A DNA stretch of 64,000 bases from Paenibacillus etheri (GTDB lineage Bacteria; Bacillota; Bacilli; Paenibacillales; Paenibacillaceae): the NCBI RefSeq assembly GCF_001012825.1, contig NZ_LCZJ02000026.1:160761-224760 (forward strand). Reading direction: 5' to 3'. Below the pieces are notes generated by a model. It was given only the letters and a program-made list of their open reading frames with translations, made no database searches and was not told the origin of the DNA. A program made the position numbers and the translations under genes. Below are positions 17,334-24,825 of this stretch, in pieces (positions within the stretch are counted from its first letter, which is position 1; the number at the start of each line of letters is the position of its first letter).

Positions 17334-17387
17334 AAAAAACCTATCACCTTCAAAGAGGCGATAGGTTTAACCTTCGCGGTACCATTC
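17334..17387 (-). promoter_or_regulatory. Truncated T-box: antiterminator core plus terminator
   Basis: On the minus strand the sequence GAATGGTACCGCGAAGG (17371-17387) contains the exact T-box core TGGTACCGCG. Right after it comes a terminator hairpin (AACCTATCGCC with GGTGATAGGTT) and a T-run (17334-17367). Only about 37 bases separate the core from the upstream gene's stop codon, so the Stem I/specifier region of a full T-box is absent. It probably now works simply as a terminator for the GH18 gene. Confidence 0.75.
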
Positions 17388-17424
17388 TTTTGATCGTTGT
17401 GTTCTAGAAGAAAATGAATTCCGC

Positions 17425-18678
17425 CTACAACTCCACCGACTTGCCCATCTCATTCCAGACAGGCTGTCCAATCAAGCCCACACGCCAGATTGCAATCCCT
17501 TTAAGACCGTAACGTTTGGCAAGTCCAACCTTGGAATTTACTGATGTTTCATTCTCACTGTATACGGAAATACCGAGAATCAGCTTATCCTTACTCACTT
17601 GCTGAAGTGCAAGCCGGATGCCTTCATCAACTAAACTCATCGGCTCTGGAATTTTTTTCTCTTTCAAATAATCATAAGCCATAATGACCAAATCATCTGC
17701 GAGGCTTCCCAGCGTCTTGTAATCATAACCTTTATAAGAGCTGTTTAATGGATGAAGAATAACCGTGAGCTTAAGACCTGCTGCATGTGCTTTTTGAGAC
17801 AGATTCTTCACAAAAGCATTATAATCCGCTTGCACCTTTGCTTTATCTCCCGTTAGACCCAGTCCCTCGAGATCCAGCGTGATACCTTGGAATCCCTTTT
17901 GCGTAGCCAGATCGACGATTCCTGTAATCGTCTGCTCTTGAAGCACTTTATCTTCCAGGTTCTTCGTCAGTTCGGATGCAGTATCACCAGAAAAGACCAT
18001 CAGATAAGGCGCTGTGCCACCAGCTGCTGCATTCGAGATAATAGACTCTGGGGTTACCTCCCCAGCAGCTTGAGGCCATCTAAAGTCAGTGCCTGTCGTG
18101 GTGAATTGTCCACTTTTATCAATCCCGCTCCACCCAAAAGCTACAGCATCGAAGCTAGGAAGTAACGAAATTTCACTGTATGAGCTTAGCGCATAGAAAC
18201 CCAGCTTGTACATATCCGTCTTTGGTGAAGTGATCGATACCGTCTTGGTTGCTTGATCCCAAGCTACGCCCGCACCAAACTGCTGGCCGAAAAAGCTAAG
18301 TGGAATCATCGTGTTATTACGGATCGTTTGCGGGGCAACCCCTAGCTTCACAACCTCGCCGTTTACGCCTGCATTTTTGCTACCAAGGGTCAACGTTACC
18401 ACTTTAGTACCCGCTGTATCCGTCTTGGTCGCGGTAATTTTCTTAAGCGCTTGATTCCACTCTACGTTGATCCCCAGCGCTTCAGATATCGCCCGGAATG
18501 GAACCATCGTAGTTCCGTTCATCACAACAGGCTCTACTGGAAAAGGCAGTGCATAACCATCCAGTACAATACTAACTCCCCCTGCTGGCGCTGCTTGTGT
18601 AGTATTGTGGAATATAGCTGTGGTGCCGCCTAGCGAAATCGCCAGACATAAGACCAATTTACCAATCCGTTTGTTCAT
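17425..18678 (-). CDS. Secreted GH18-like protein with stalk domain
   Basis: A 417-residue exported protein. A signal peptide (about residues 1-30, ending TQAA) is followed by copper-amine-oxidase-N type repeats (about 35-150: PVVMNGTTMVPFRAISEALG...VEW and a second copy with NNTMIPLSFFGQQFG). These are beta modules common in Paenibacillus surface proteins. The rest is a GH18-like TIM barrel. The catalytic region reads GITLDLEGLGL, a shortened DxxDxDxE motif that keeps the final Glu, and IMAYDY follows. Spore or peptidoglycan hydrolases of this group have a similar layout. ATG 18678 is chosen behind GGGAGA. Confidence 0.85.
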   Translation of the reverse strand: MNKRIGKLVLCLAISLGGTTAIFHNTTQAAPAGGVSIVLDGYALPFPVEPVVMNGTTMVPFRAISEALGINVEWNQALKKITATKTDTAGTKVVTLTLGSKNAGVNGEVVKLGVAPQTIRNNTMIPLSFFGQQFGAGVAWDQATKTVSITSPKTDMYKLGFYALSSYSEISLLPSFDAVAFGWSGIDKSGQFTTTGTDFRWPQAAGEVTPESIISNAAAGGTAPYLMVFSGDTASELTKNLEDKVLQEQTITGIVDLATQKGFQGITLDLEGLGLTGDKAKVQADYNAFVKNLSQKAHAAGLKLTVILHPLNSSYKGYDYKTLGSLADDLVIMAYDYLKEKKIPEPMSLVDEGIRLALQQVSKDKLILGISVYSENETSVNSKVGLAKRYGLKGIAIWRVGLIGQPVWNEMGKSVEL

Positions 18679-18836
18679 GACTGTTAAGTCTCCCATCTTC
18701 CATAATATGAAGTGTAATCTCTTAAACTCTTTCTATGTCTTCTACCATTTTACCAAAGATTATCCAATTGTAAAATTAATAGATTGTCATCTATGAGCTT
18801 CGAAATTATTTTTCATATTAGTAGAGGTCGACAAAA

Positions 18837-19787
18837 TTACATAAACACGCTCAAAAAGGTTCCCACTGCTCGTTCAACATCTACATCCACTGCAACTTGT
18901 ATGGGTTTACCCACTTTTGGCTGAGCCCGCAAATCCGCTACGACCATTCCAGATGTAAACTCACCTTTGTGCTCCACACGAACATTCATTTCTTTATAGG
19001 TTACTAGATCTGGTTGCAGCGCAACCATAAGCGCGAGTGGATCATGCAGCGGTGCGCTGTTAATCAAAAAGTTCACTTCACGGTAGAAATTAAAATAATG
19101 AGTGAGCGATTGTTCCATAAACGAAATGATTGCTTTATTCTCTTCACGTCCAAAACGGTTTAATAAATCGATATGCTCTTGGGTGATCCGCGTCTTAAGT
19201 GTAACGTCTAGACCCACCATCATAACGGGAAGTCCAGATGTAAACACATGATCAGCAGCTTCCGGATCTCCAGCAATATTCGCTTCCGCAACCGGTGTTC
19301 TATTACCGGGATTGAAGATCGTACCGCCCATCACCACTACTTTTTTCAAAGTATTCTTAATGCCAGGGTCCATATCAATCGCCATCGAGAGGTTAGTTAG
19401 ATGTGCAAGTGTAACTAATACAATCTCTCCGGGATTCTCATTGGCCATCCGAACAATAAACTCAGATGCAGTTTCGCTAATGGGATGCTGGGTAGATGCA
19501 GGAATTTCCACATTACCGATGCCGTTCTCACCATGCACATGGGTTGCGAAGCCTGAGCTCTCACGAACAAGTGCCTTGGATGCTCCGATAGCTACAGGAA
19601 TTTCATAGCCGGGCTTAGCAAGCTCAATCAGTCGCAGTGAATTGTCAGCCGCCTTTTCGACAGCAATATTCCCAAAAACGGTTGTAATTCCTTCTACAAT
19701 TACGTTTGGAGCGCGTAAGGCATATAGAATCGCCAGTGCGTCGTCAATGCCTGTGTCTGCATCAATAATAATTCGTGTTTTGCTCAT
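18837..19787 (-). CDS. Inosine/uridine-preferring nucleoside hydrolase family
   Basis: A 316-residue cytosolic enzyme. The family hallmark DADTGIDDA (residues 9-17) supplies the Ca2+-binding Asp cluster. VVMGGTIFNPGNRTPVAEANIAGDPEAA and HDPLALMVAL complete the active site. It hydrolyses the N-glycosidic bond of nucleosides to base plus ribose. Substrate preference within the family (purine, pyrimidine, both) cannot be told. ATG behind GGGAGAG. It may follow the small PH-like gene in one transcript (45-base gap). Confidence 0.94.
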   Translation of the reverse strand: MSKTRIIIDADTGIDDALAILYALRAPNVIVEGITTVFGNIAVEKAADNSLRLIELAKPGYEIPVAIGASKALVRESSGFATHVHGENGIGNVEIPASTQHPISETASEFIVRMANENPGEIVLVTLAHLTNLSMAIDMDPGIKNTLKKVVVMGGTIFNPGNRTPVAEANIAGDPEAADHVFTSGLPVMMVGLDVTLKTRITQEHIDLLNRFGREENKAIISFMEQSLTHYFNFYREVNFLINSAPLHDPLALMVALQPDLVTYKEMNVRVEHKGEFTSGMVVADLRAQPKVGKPIQVAVDVDVERAVGTFLSVFM

Positions 19788-19832
19788 TTAGTTTCTCTCC
19801 CATTATGCAATGTCGTAAGGATTAACATATCA

Positions 19833-20144
19833 CTATCTACTAAATCGCTCAATTTTAGTTCTTTTTATTTGCTGTTCTTTAAAAGTATTGATAAAACCTT
19901 CGGGATCACACTCTACCAAATAAGTATATACGCCCTTACTCGTGTACAGATAGAACATCCCCTCTGAACCTCCCATAGTGCGATAGGACATATCTAAGAT
20001 ATCTTTTATTGGAAATTCACGATGACGAGTCACGACTCTATCTTTGTACAAATACATTAAGCGATTGCATGTAATACTTCGTTGTTCTCCATCCTTAATT
20101 TCCCGTTGTATCTTATAATACGGAAGCTGAGCTACCCATTTCAT
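19833..20144 (-). CDS. Small PH-like domain protein
   Basis: A 103-residue protein with an excellent ribosome site (AGGAGG, seven bases). It is rich in short beta strands (ITCNRLMYLYKDRVVTRHREFPIKDILDMSY, then GMFYLYTSKGVYTYLVECDPEGFINTFKEQQ), a pattern seen in bacterial PH-like modules such as YdbT/bPH proteins. There is no transmembrane segment and no catalytic motif. It may be cotranscribed with the nucleoside hydrolase. Function unknown. Confidence 0.7.
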   Translation of the reverse strand: MKWVAQLPYYKIQREIKDGEQRSITCNRLMYLYKDRVVTRHREFPIKDILDMSYRTMGGSEGMFYLYTSKGVYTYLVECDPEGFINTFKEQQIKRTKIERFSR

Positions 20145-20199
20145 TTGAAGTCCTCCTGCTTGACGTAATGGACTCCATTTTATTATTCTTTTTACCTTT

Positions 20200-20250
20200 T
20201 TGCAAAATAAAGAAGCTCGACGATCCCCTCAGAAGGAGTCATCAAGCTTC
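20200..20250 (-). terminator. Terminator of patB
   Basis: Minus-strand imperfect stem with outer arms GAAGCTTGA/TCGAGCTTC, then TTTATTTT, about ten bases past the patB stop. Confidence 0.8.
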
Positions 20251-20261
20251 AGGAATACCTT

Positions 20262-21443
20262 TTATTTCGCTGTATAAGCTGCGGCTGCTCGGCAAAAGCG
20301 TTCTAACGCTTCAACTAGAATTGATCTAGGACAAGCTAGATTGATCCGCAGATGACCTTGTCCCTCAGTTCCAAAGACAGAGCCTTCATTAAAAGCGACT
20401 TTCGCTTCTTTGTACATCAGTTTTTTAAGTCCATCTGTATCCAGATTCAACCCACGGCAATCTACCCATAGCAGGTAAGTGCCTTGTGGCTGCATCACTT
20501 GGACCTGTGGTAAATGCTCCGACAGATAGCTAATCGCATAGTCCACGTTGCCTGAAACGTACTCTACAAGCTCATCCAACCATTCTTCTCCATCATTATA
20601 AGCAGCTTCTACTGCACCTTGGGCGAAGAAGCTAGCCATATGTAAGCTCAGAGCTTTCATTTTTTGATCAAATTTAAGTTTCAATTCCGGATTCGAAGCC
20701 ACGATAAAGGAAGATTGAATTCCCGGGAGATTGAAGGTTTTGGTCGCGGCAAGTGTGGTTAGTGTAATATTCGCAATTTCCTCGGATAAGGATGCAAAAG
20801 GGATATGCTCATAGCCCGGAAGTGCCAAATCACAATGAATCTCATCAGAGATTACGGTCACTCCGTAACGCAGACAAAGTTCACCAAGCTTCAGCAGTTC
20901 TTCTCTTTCCCATACTCTACCACCTGGATTATGCGGACTGCATAAGAGCAGCAGCTTGGCTCCACCTTGCATCAGCCCTTCTAATTGCTCATAATCCATC
21001 TCGAAGCGTCCATTACGGATCACAAGCGGATTACTGGCGACCTTTCGATCATTCATTTTGATTACATCATAGAAAGGATAATAAACTGGCGACTGTAAAA
21101 TAACCTCGTCCCCTGGCTCGGTAAACAGCTCAACGGAAAGACTTAAAGAAGTTACAATTCCGGGAGAATCCGAAATCCATTCCGATTTAATTTCCCAATC
21201 ATGCCGTCTTCCGAACCACGACGTGATAGCTTCTTTATAAGAGTCACTAGGCACACTGTAACCGTAAACCCCTTGTTCTGCGCGGCGCAGAATCGCTTCC
21301 TTCACTGCAGGAGGACTTTCAAAATCCATGTCTGCCACCCAAAGTGGCATAATATCTTTTTCACCAAACAACTTCTCGGACTGATCCCACTTGTAAGAAC
21401 GTGTATTACGGCGGTCAATTACGCGATCGAAATCATACTTCAA
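20262..21443 (-). CDS. patB: PatB/MalY-type C-S lyase (cystathionine beta-lyase family)
   Basis: A 393-residue fold-type I PLP enzyme. It shows the MalY/PatB N-terminus (RRNTRSYKWD, PLWVADMDF), SPVYYPF, CSPHNPGGRVW, SDEIHCDL and the Schiff-base lysine in AATKTFNLPGIQ. It cleaves the C-S bond of cystathionine or cysteine conjugates to give thiol, pyruvate and ammonia. The start is TTG 21443 with GAGGTG seven bases upstream; no better ATG exists. Transcribed alone. PatB versus plain aminotransferase activity is inferred from overall similarity. Confidence 0.9.
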   Translation of the reverse strand: MKYDFDRVIDRRNTRSYKWDQSEKLFGEKDIMPLWVADMDFESPPAVKEAILRRAEQGVYGYSVPSDSYKEAITSWFGRRHDWEIKSEWISDSPGIVTSLSLSVELFTEPGDEVILQSPVYYPFYDVIKMNDRKVASNPLVIRNGRFEMDYEQLEGLMQGGAKLLLLCSPHNPGGRVWEREELLKLGELCLRYGVTVISDEIHCDLALPGYEHIPFASLSEEIANITLTTLAATKTFNLPGIQSSFIVASNPELKLKFDQKMKALSLHMASFFAQGAVEAAYNDGEEWLDELVEYVSGNVDYAISYLSEHLPQVQVMQPQGTYLLWVDCRGLNLDTDGLKKLMYKEAKVAFNEGSVFGTEGQGHLRINLACPRSILVEALERFCRAAAAYTAK

Positions 21444-21513
21444 TTAAAGTCACCTCATCCTTATAAACTTGTCCCTTATTGTATCATGAGGAGGAGGATA
21501 TCGCACTCTGGAT

Positions 21514-21541
21514 AAAAAAGAACGCACTTGTCGAAAGTGCG
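21514..21541 (-). terminator. Terminator at the end of the sugar-acid locus
   Basis: Stem GCGCACTT/AAGTGCGT with a five-base loop and a minus-strand T-run, about 30 bases past the DapA-like gene. Confidence 0.8.
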
Positions 21542-21569
21542 CCCTCCTTAACTCATATACAACTATTTG

Positions 21570-22640
21570 TTATTGCAGCCACTCTTCCAAATGTACTGCT
21601 ACAAATTCATCATCCACCAGATGAGGATAGTCTCTGCGCACTCTGTTGATTTCCTCCACTTGCCCCGGGGTTAATCGTTCCTCCGGATTTAGACACCATA
21701 AACCTTCAAGCAATCCCTGTTGGCGAAGCACCTCATGAATACCCGGGATACAGCCATGAAAATGATGCGCGGGATCAAATATCGCTGCATTGCTATCCGT
21801 CACTTCAACCCCAAACGTCAGCCAATTGGATGCCAACGAGGGTTCATTTCGTATCTTTTTAATCTCATTAAGCAGTTGTACTGCTTTGCTCGTCCAGACC
21901 GCCCAGTGGCCGAGAAGACCGCCGACTATTTTTTTCTCAACGGACTTGCCGTTCACCTTAAATCGGAAGGTCGTGAGCAGATCGCTGACAATATTATCAT
22001 CATTTCCGGTGTATAGAGCAATTTCTTCACTGCGGCTGGACTCAAGCACAGCTCTGACTACATCCAACGTCTGATAACGATTGAACGGCGCCATCTTGAT
22101 GGCGATTACGCCTGCTATTTCAGCAAATGCTTTCCAAAAATCAAAGCTTAAAATCCGTCCTCCCACCGACGGCTGAAGGTAGAATCCAAATACCGGAATC
22201 ACATCCGCCACTCTACGTGTCCGTTCCAGCAGTTCTTCCTCACTCAAGACTTGCAGGCCTCCCATACTGAGCAGGCCTGCTTCATAACCAATGCTTGCGG
22301 CAAGCCGTGCTTCAAGAACAGCCTGCTCCGTACCACCACAGATACCCGCTACTTTCATGAAAGGTCGATCTAGCTGAGCACCCTCCACCTCTTCTGCGGC
22401 TAGACGTAACACAGGCTCCAGCAGCCCTACTTTTGGATTCCTGATCTCGAATTGAGTGGAATGCACTGCAACCGCGATTCCACCCGCTCCAGAAGCAAGA
22501 TAATAGCGGGTAAGTGCCCGTTGGCGTCGTTCATCTAGTTTACGTTCTTTAGTTAAGGCGAGCGGATGCGCGGGAATAGCCAACCCATCATGAAGCGCGA
22601 CATACAATTCAGTGGTTAATGCTTTTCTTGTCAGCGTCAT
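21570..22640 (-). CDS. DapA (dihydrodipicolinate synthase)-like family protein
   Basis: A 356-residue TIM-barrel protein distantly related to DapA/KDG aldolases. The candidate Schiff-base lysine lies in GVIAIKMAPFNRY (about residue 185). LASGAGGIAVAVHSTQFEIR corresponds to the phosphate/carboxylate-binding loop. It is longer than typical DapA (about 290) because of a C-terminal extension rich in acidic helices. The start overlaps the epimerase stop (TGATG), so the two are translationally coupled. Next to a sugar dehydrogenase-like partner, it may cleave or form a keto-deoxy sugar acid. Substrate unknown. Confidence 0.75.
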   Translation of the reverse strand: MTLTRKALTTELYVALHDGLAIPAHPLALTKERKLDERRQRALTRYYLASGAGGIAVAVHSTQFEIRNPKVGLLEPVLRLAAEEVEGAQLDRPFMKVAGICGGTEQAVLEARLAASIGYEAGLLSMGGLQVLSEEELLERTRRVADVIPVFGFYLQPSVGGRILSFDFWKAFAEIAGVIAIKMAPFNRYQTLDVVRAVLESSRSEEIALYTGNDDNIVSDLLTTFRFKVNGKSVEKKIVGGLLGHWAVWTSKAVQLLNEIKKIRNEPSLASNWLTFGVEVTDSNAAIFDPAHHFHGCIPGIHEVLRQQGLLEGLWCLNPEERLTPGQVEEINRVRRDYPHLVDDEFVAVHLEEWLQ

Positions 22641-23659
22641 CAATATTTGCCCTCCCGCTCCTGAAAATGCGTCGGTTTATTCCAGATTTCTCCGCCTTGT
22701 CCTACCCAATCACCAATCCAGTCGATCATTTCGGCCAGCGATACCCGAGGATAGCCAAAGGTTGCAGCGGCTTTCGCCGCGTTACTTAACAGTGCGGTAG
22801 GCGCTTCTTCACCTGTAAAGATCGGCTCAATGCCTAACTTTCGGCCGAATTCATTCGCAGCCCATCGCAGAGACAATGTCTCAGGCCCAGTAATGTTCAT
22901 GACATTAGGCGGCGAACTGCAACGTAGCAGCGCTCGCAATGCGATTTCATTCGCATCCCCTTGCCAAATCACATTGGCATGGCCCATCGTGATATCAATG
23001 GGAAGGCCTTCCCTAACTGATCGAGCCAGCTCTAGCAACACGCCATACCGCAAATCAATGGCGTAATTCAGCCGATAAATGAACATCGGCGTTCCATTTT
23101 TATGAGAGAAATGTTCAAAAATACGCTCCCGTCCCAGACAAGATTGCCCATACTCCCCGTTCGCGTTCGGAGAAGTTCTTTCCGTTGCTCCCCCTTGACT
23201 GACCGGAGTAAACGGGTAAATATTGCCTGTAGAGAACACAACCATTCGTGAATTACGGAACCGTTCCGCTACGCGTCCCGGCAGATAGGCATTCATCATC
23301 CAAGTGAAATGTTCATTCCCGGCCGTGCCGAATTTATTCCCGGCCATATAGAGAATATTTTGGGTTTCAGGGAGTGCCTGCAGCGCCTGATCGTCTGACA
23401 AATCAGCGGAGATAATCTCGACTCCGCCCTCTTCAAGCTCTCGTCTCAGCTCCTTGTTCGAGAAGCGGGATACGCCGATAACTTTCTTGTCTAGCCCCGC
23501 TTGGCGAATCGCATTCACCGCCAGCCTTGCGAGACTAGGCCCCATTTTACCCCCCACACCTAGTAGCATAATATCCCCATCGAGCTGGCTTAGTTCCTCA
23601 ATCAGTGCTGCCGATGGACTTGCCAAGCGCTCCTCTAACTCTTGAACGGTTCGCATCAT
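22640..23659 (-). CDS. NAD(P)-dependent epimerase/dehydratase-like protein, altered active site
   Basis: A 339-residue extended-SDR protein. The nucleotide loop is LGVGGKMGPSLA (GxxGxxG at about residue 34). VVFSTGNIYPF holds the catalytic Ser/Thr strand. The catalytic stretch reads GEYGQSCLGRE, so the Lys of YxxxK is replaced by Cys. Either the chemistry differs or the protein binds without full catalysis. ATG behind GAGGAG. It overlaps the DapA-like gene downstream, and the pair is separated from the dehydratase by a 1.2 kb repeat-filled spacer. Sugar-nucleotide or sugar-acid substrates are typical. Confidence 0.78.
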   Translation of the reverse strand: MMRTVQELEERLASPSAALIEELSQLDGDIMLLGVGGKMGPSLARLAVNAIRQAGLDKKVIGVSRFSNKELRRELEEGGVEIISADLSDDQALQALPETQNILYMAGNKFGTAGNEHFTWMMNAYLPGRVAERFRNSRMVVFSTGNIYPFTPVSQGGATERTSPNANGEYGQSCLGRERIFEHFSHKNGTPMFIYRLNYAIDLRYGVLLELARSVREGLPIDITMGHANVIWQGDANEIALRALLRCSSPPNVMNITGPETLSLRWAANEFGRKLGIEPIFTGEEAPTALLSNAAKAAATFGYPRVSLAEMIDWIGDWVGQGGEIWNKPTHFQEREGKY

Positions 23660-23777
23660 TGAACTCTCCTCTCAGTTGACTCTGGTTTGTCGGTTTTACC
23701 AAAAAAGACCTTATAGCTCGGAGTAATCGGGAACGTTGCTTGCTGTAATTGGAAGCCAAAATCGCGGTAATTAGAAA

Positions 23778-24096
23778 CCAGCTCGCTGCAATCAAAAACC
23801 AAGCTCGCTACAATCACAAACCAGCTCGCTATATTCACAAACCAGCTCGCTACATTCACAAACTGTCTCCCTACATTCACAAACCATCTCGCTACATTCA
23901 CAAACCAAGCTCGCTACATTCACAAACCAAGCTCGCTACATTCACAAACCAAGCTCGCTACATTCACAAACCAGCTCGCTACATTCACAAACCAGCTTGC
24001 TACATTCACAAACCAGCTCGCTACATTCACAAACCAGCTCGCTACATTCACAAACCAGCTCGCTACATTCACAAACCAGCTCGCTACATTCACAAA
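23778..24096. repeat. Tandem array of 15 units of 21-22 bp
   Basis: Fifteen head-to-tail units (core CTCGCTACATTCACAAACCA) fill 319 bases: eleven of 21 bases and four (units 2, 7, 8, 9) of 22. The centre is nearly identical while the edges are degenerate; further decayed units extend left to about 23735. The unit has no stop codon in several frames and so creates open frames on both strands (for example period HKPARYI). The 22-base units shift the frame, which argues against coding. Confidence 0.9.
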
Positions 24097-24108
24097 CCAT
24101 CTCCCTGG

Positions 24109-24290
24109 TTGCAGAATGTGCAATAGAATTTCCAAATTCTTCGCAAATAAATGAATCTATTGCACTTCATACATCAGATTCCGGCCACAAGCTCATTTAG
24201 TGCTCATTCTTTGAAATTCCATTGCAGAAAGTGCAATAGAATCAAAATCCAGCCCCTCTAGAGCGGAATCTATTGCATAGAATGCAATCA
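24109..24290. repeat. Two stem-loop repeats built on TTGCA/TGCAATAGA
   Basis: Two similar elements at 24109-24170 and 24222-24290. Each starts with TTGCAGAA(A/T)GTGCAATAGAAT and ends with GAATCTATTGCA, so the arms can pair across 25-30 bases. No coding signal. Confidence 0.7.
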
Positions 24291-24315
24291 AATCAATCAA
24301 AGTAGTCAACTCAAT

Positions 24316-24366
24316 CAAAGCATCAACCCAGTCAAAGCATCAACTCAGTCAAAGCATCAACCCAGC
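24316..24366. repeat. 17-bp tandem repeat, three copies
   Basis: Units CAAAGCATCAACCCAGT at 24316-24332, 24333-24349 and 24350-24366, each differing by at most one or two bases. A decayed unit precedes them. Confidence 0.8.
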
Positions 24367-24412
24367 TCAGTCCAATCTATCCAGTTCAGTCAGACAATCT
24401 AGTAAATTCATA

Positions 24413-24580
24413 GTAACCCTTGTCGTAGTATGGCTTAGGCGCTCGCACACACCCGACGTCGGGCCAGTTCCTCATCCGACAACTTCAACTCTAAACGCCT
24501 CGCGGAAATTTCCACCTTGTTTCGCCGCCATTCTGCACAAGGGTCAGAGTTCCGCCAATAGTTGCTTCCGGAGCTGCAGA
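24413..24580 (-). pseudogene. Decayed duplicate of the IlvD/Edd gene 3' region
   Basis: This non-coding stretch aligns with 24966-25132 inside the intact dehydratase gene downstream. On the minus strand it reads AAPEATIGGTLTLVQNGGE, then after a frameshift [21 protein letters not shown], then stops. These correspond to [19 protein letters not shown] and [21 protein letters not shown] of the intact protein. It holds about 55 codons, with frameshifts and a stop. It is flanked by short repeats, which suggests repeat-associated duplication or deletion. Confidence 0.85.
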
Positions 24581-24667
24581 TACGTGCGATACTTGCGATG
24601 CGTGCGCTGCGTGCGATACAAGTGTATTTCGTACACTTATATCAACTTCCGTTCCCGTAGATGGTAA

Positions 24668-24806
24668 TTTAGTTGTACTATCTGCAATTAAAAATCCAAA
24701 ATGAGCCTACAAACAGCGATTTGATAAGATTTAACTGTATGATGTGCAACTAAAATCAAAATTAGACGATTACGATATAGTGTAGTTGTATAAAGTGCAA
24801 CTATTT
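24668..24806. repeat. Three AGTTGTA/TGCAACT inverted repeats
   Basis: Units near 24668-24692, 24730-24756 and 24780-24806, with pattern TTTAGTTGTA-4/5 nt-TGCAACTAAA. Each is a short imperfect palindrome, spaced 50-60 bases apart. A looser relative (AGTTGT...GCAACT) is at 55356-55377. No gene in this stretch. Confidence 0.7.
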
Positions 24807-24825
24807 CATCTTCACAAGCATTAGA

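Noticed and set aside
23778-24096. CRISPR array
   Set aside because: Units are contiguous, with no unique spacers between repeats, and no cas genes are present.
23749-24126. Open frame of HKPARYI-type repeats
   Set aside because: It is produced by the stop-free 21-bp tandem array. The 22-base units shift the frame, and there is no ribosome site.
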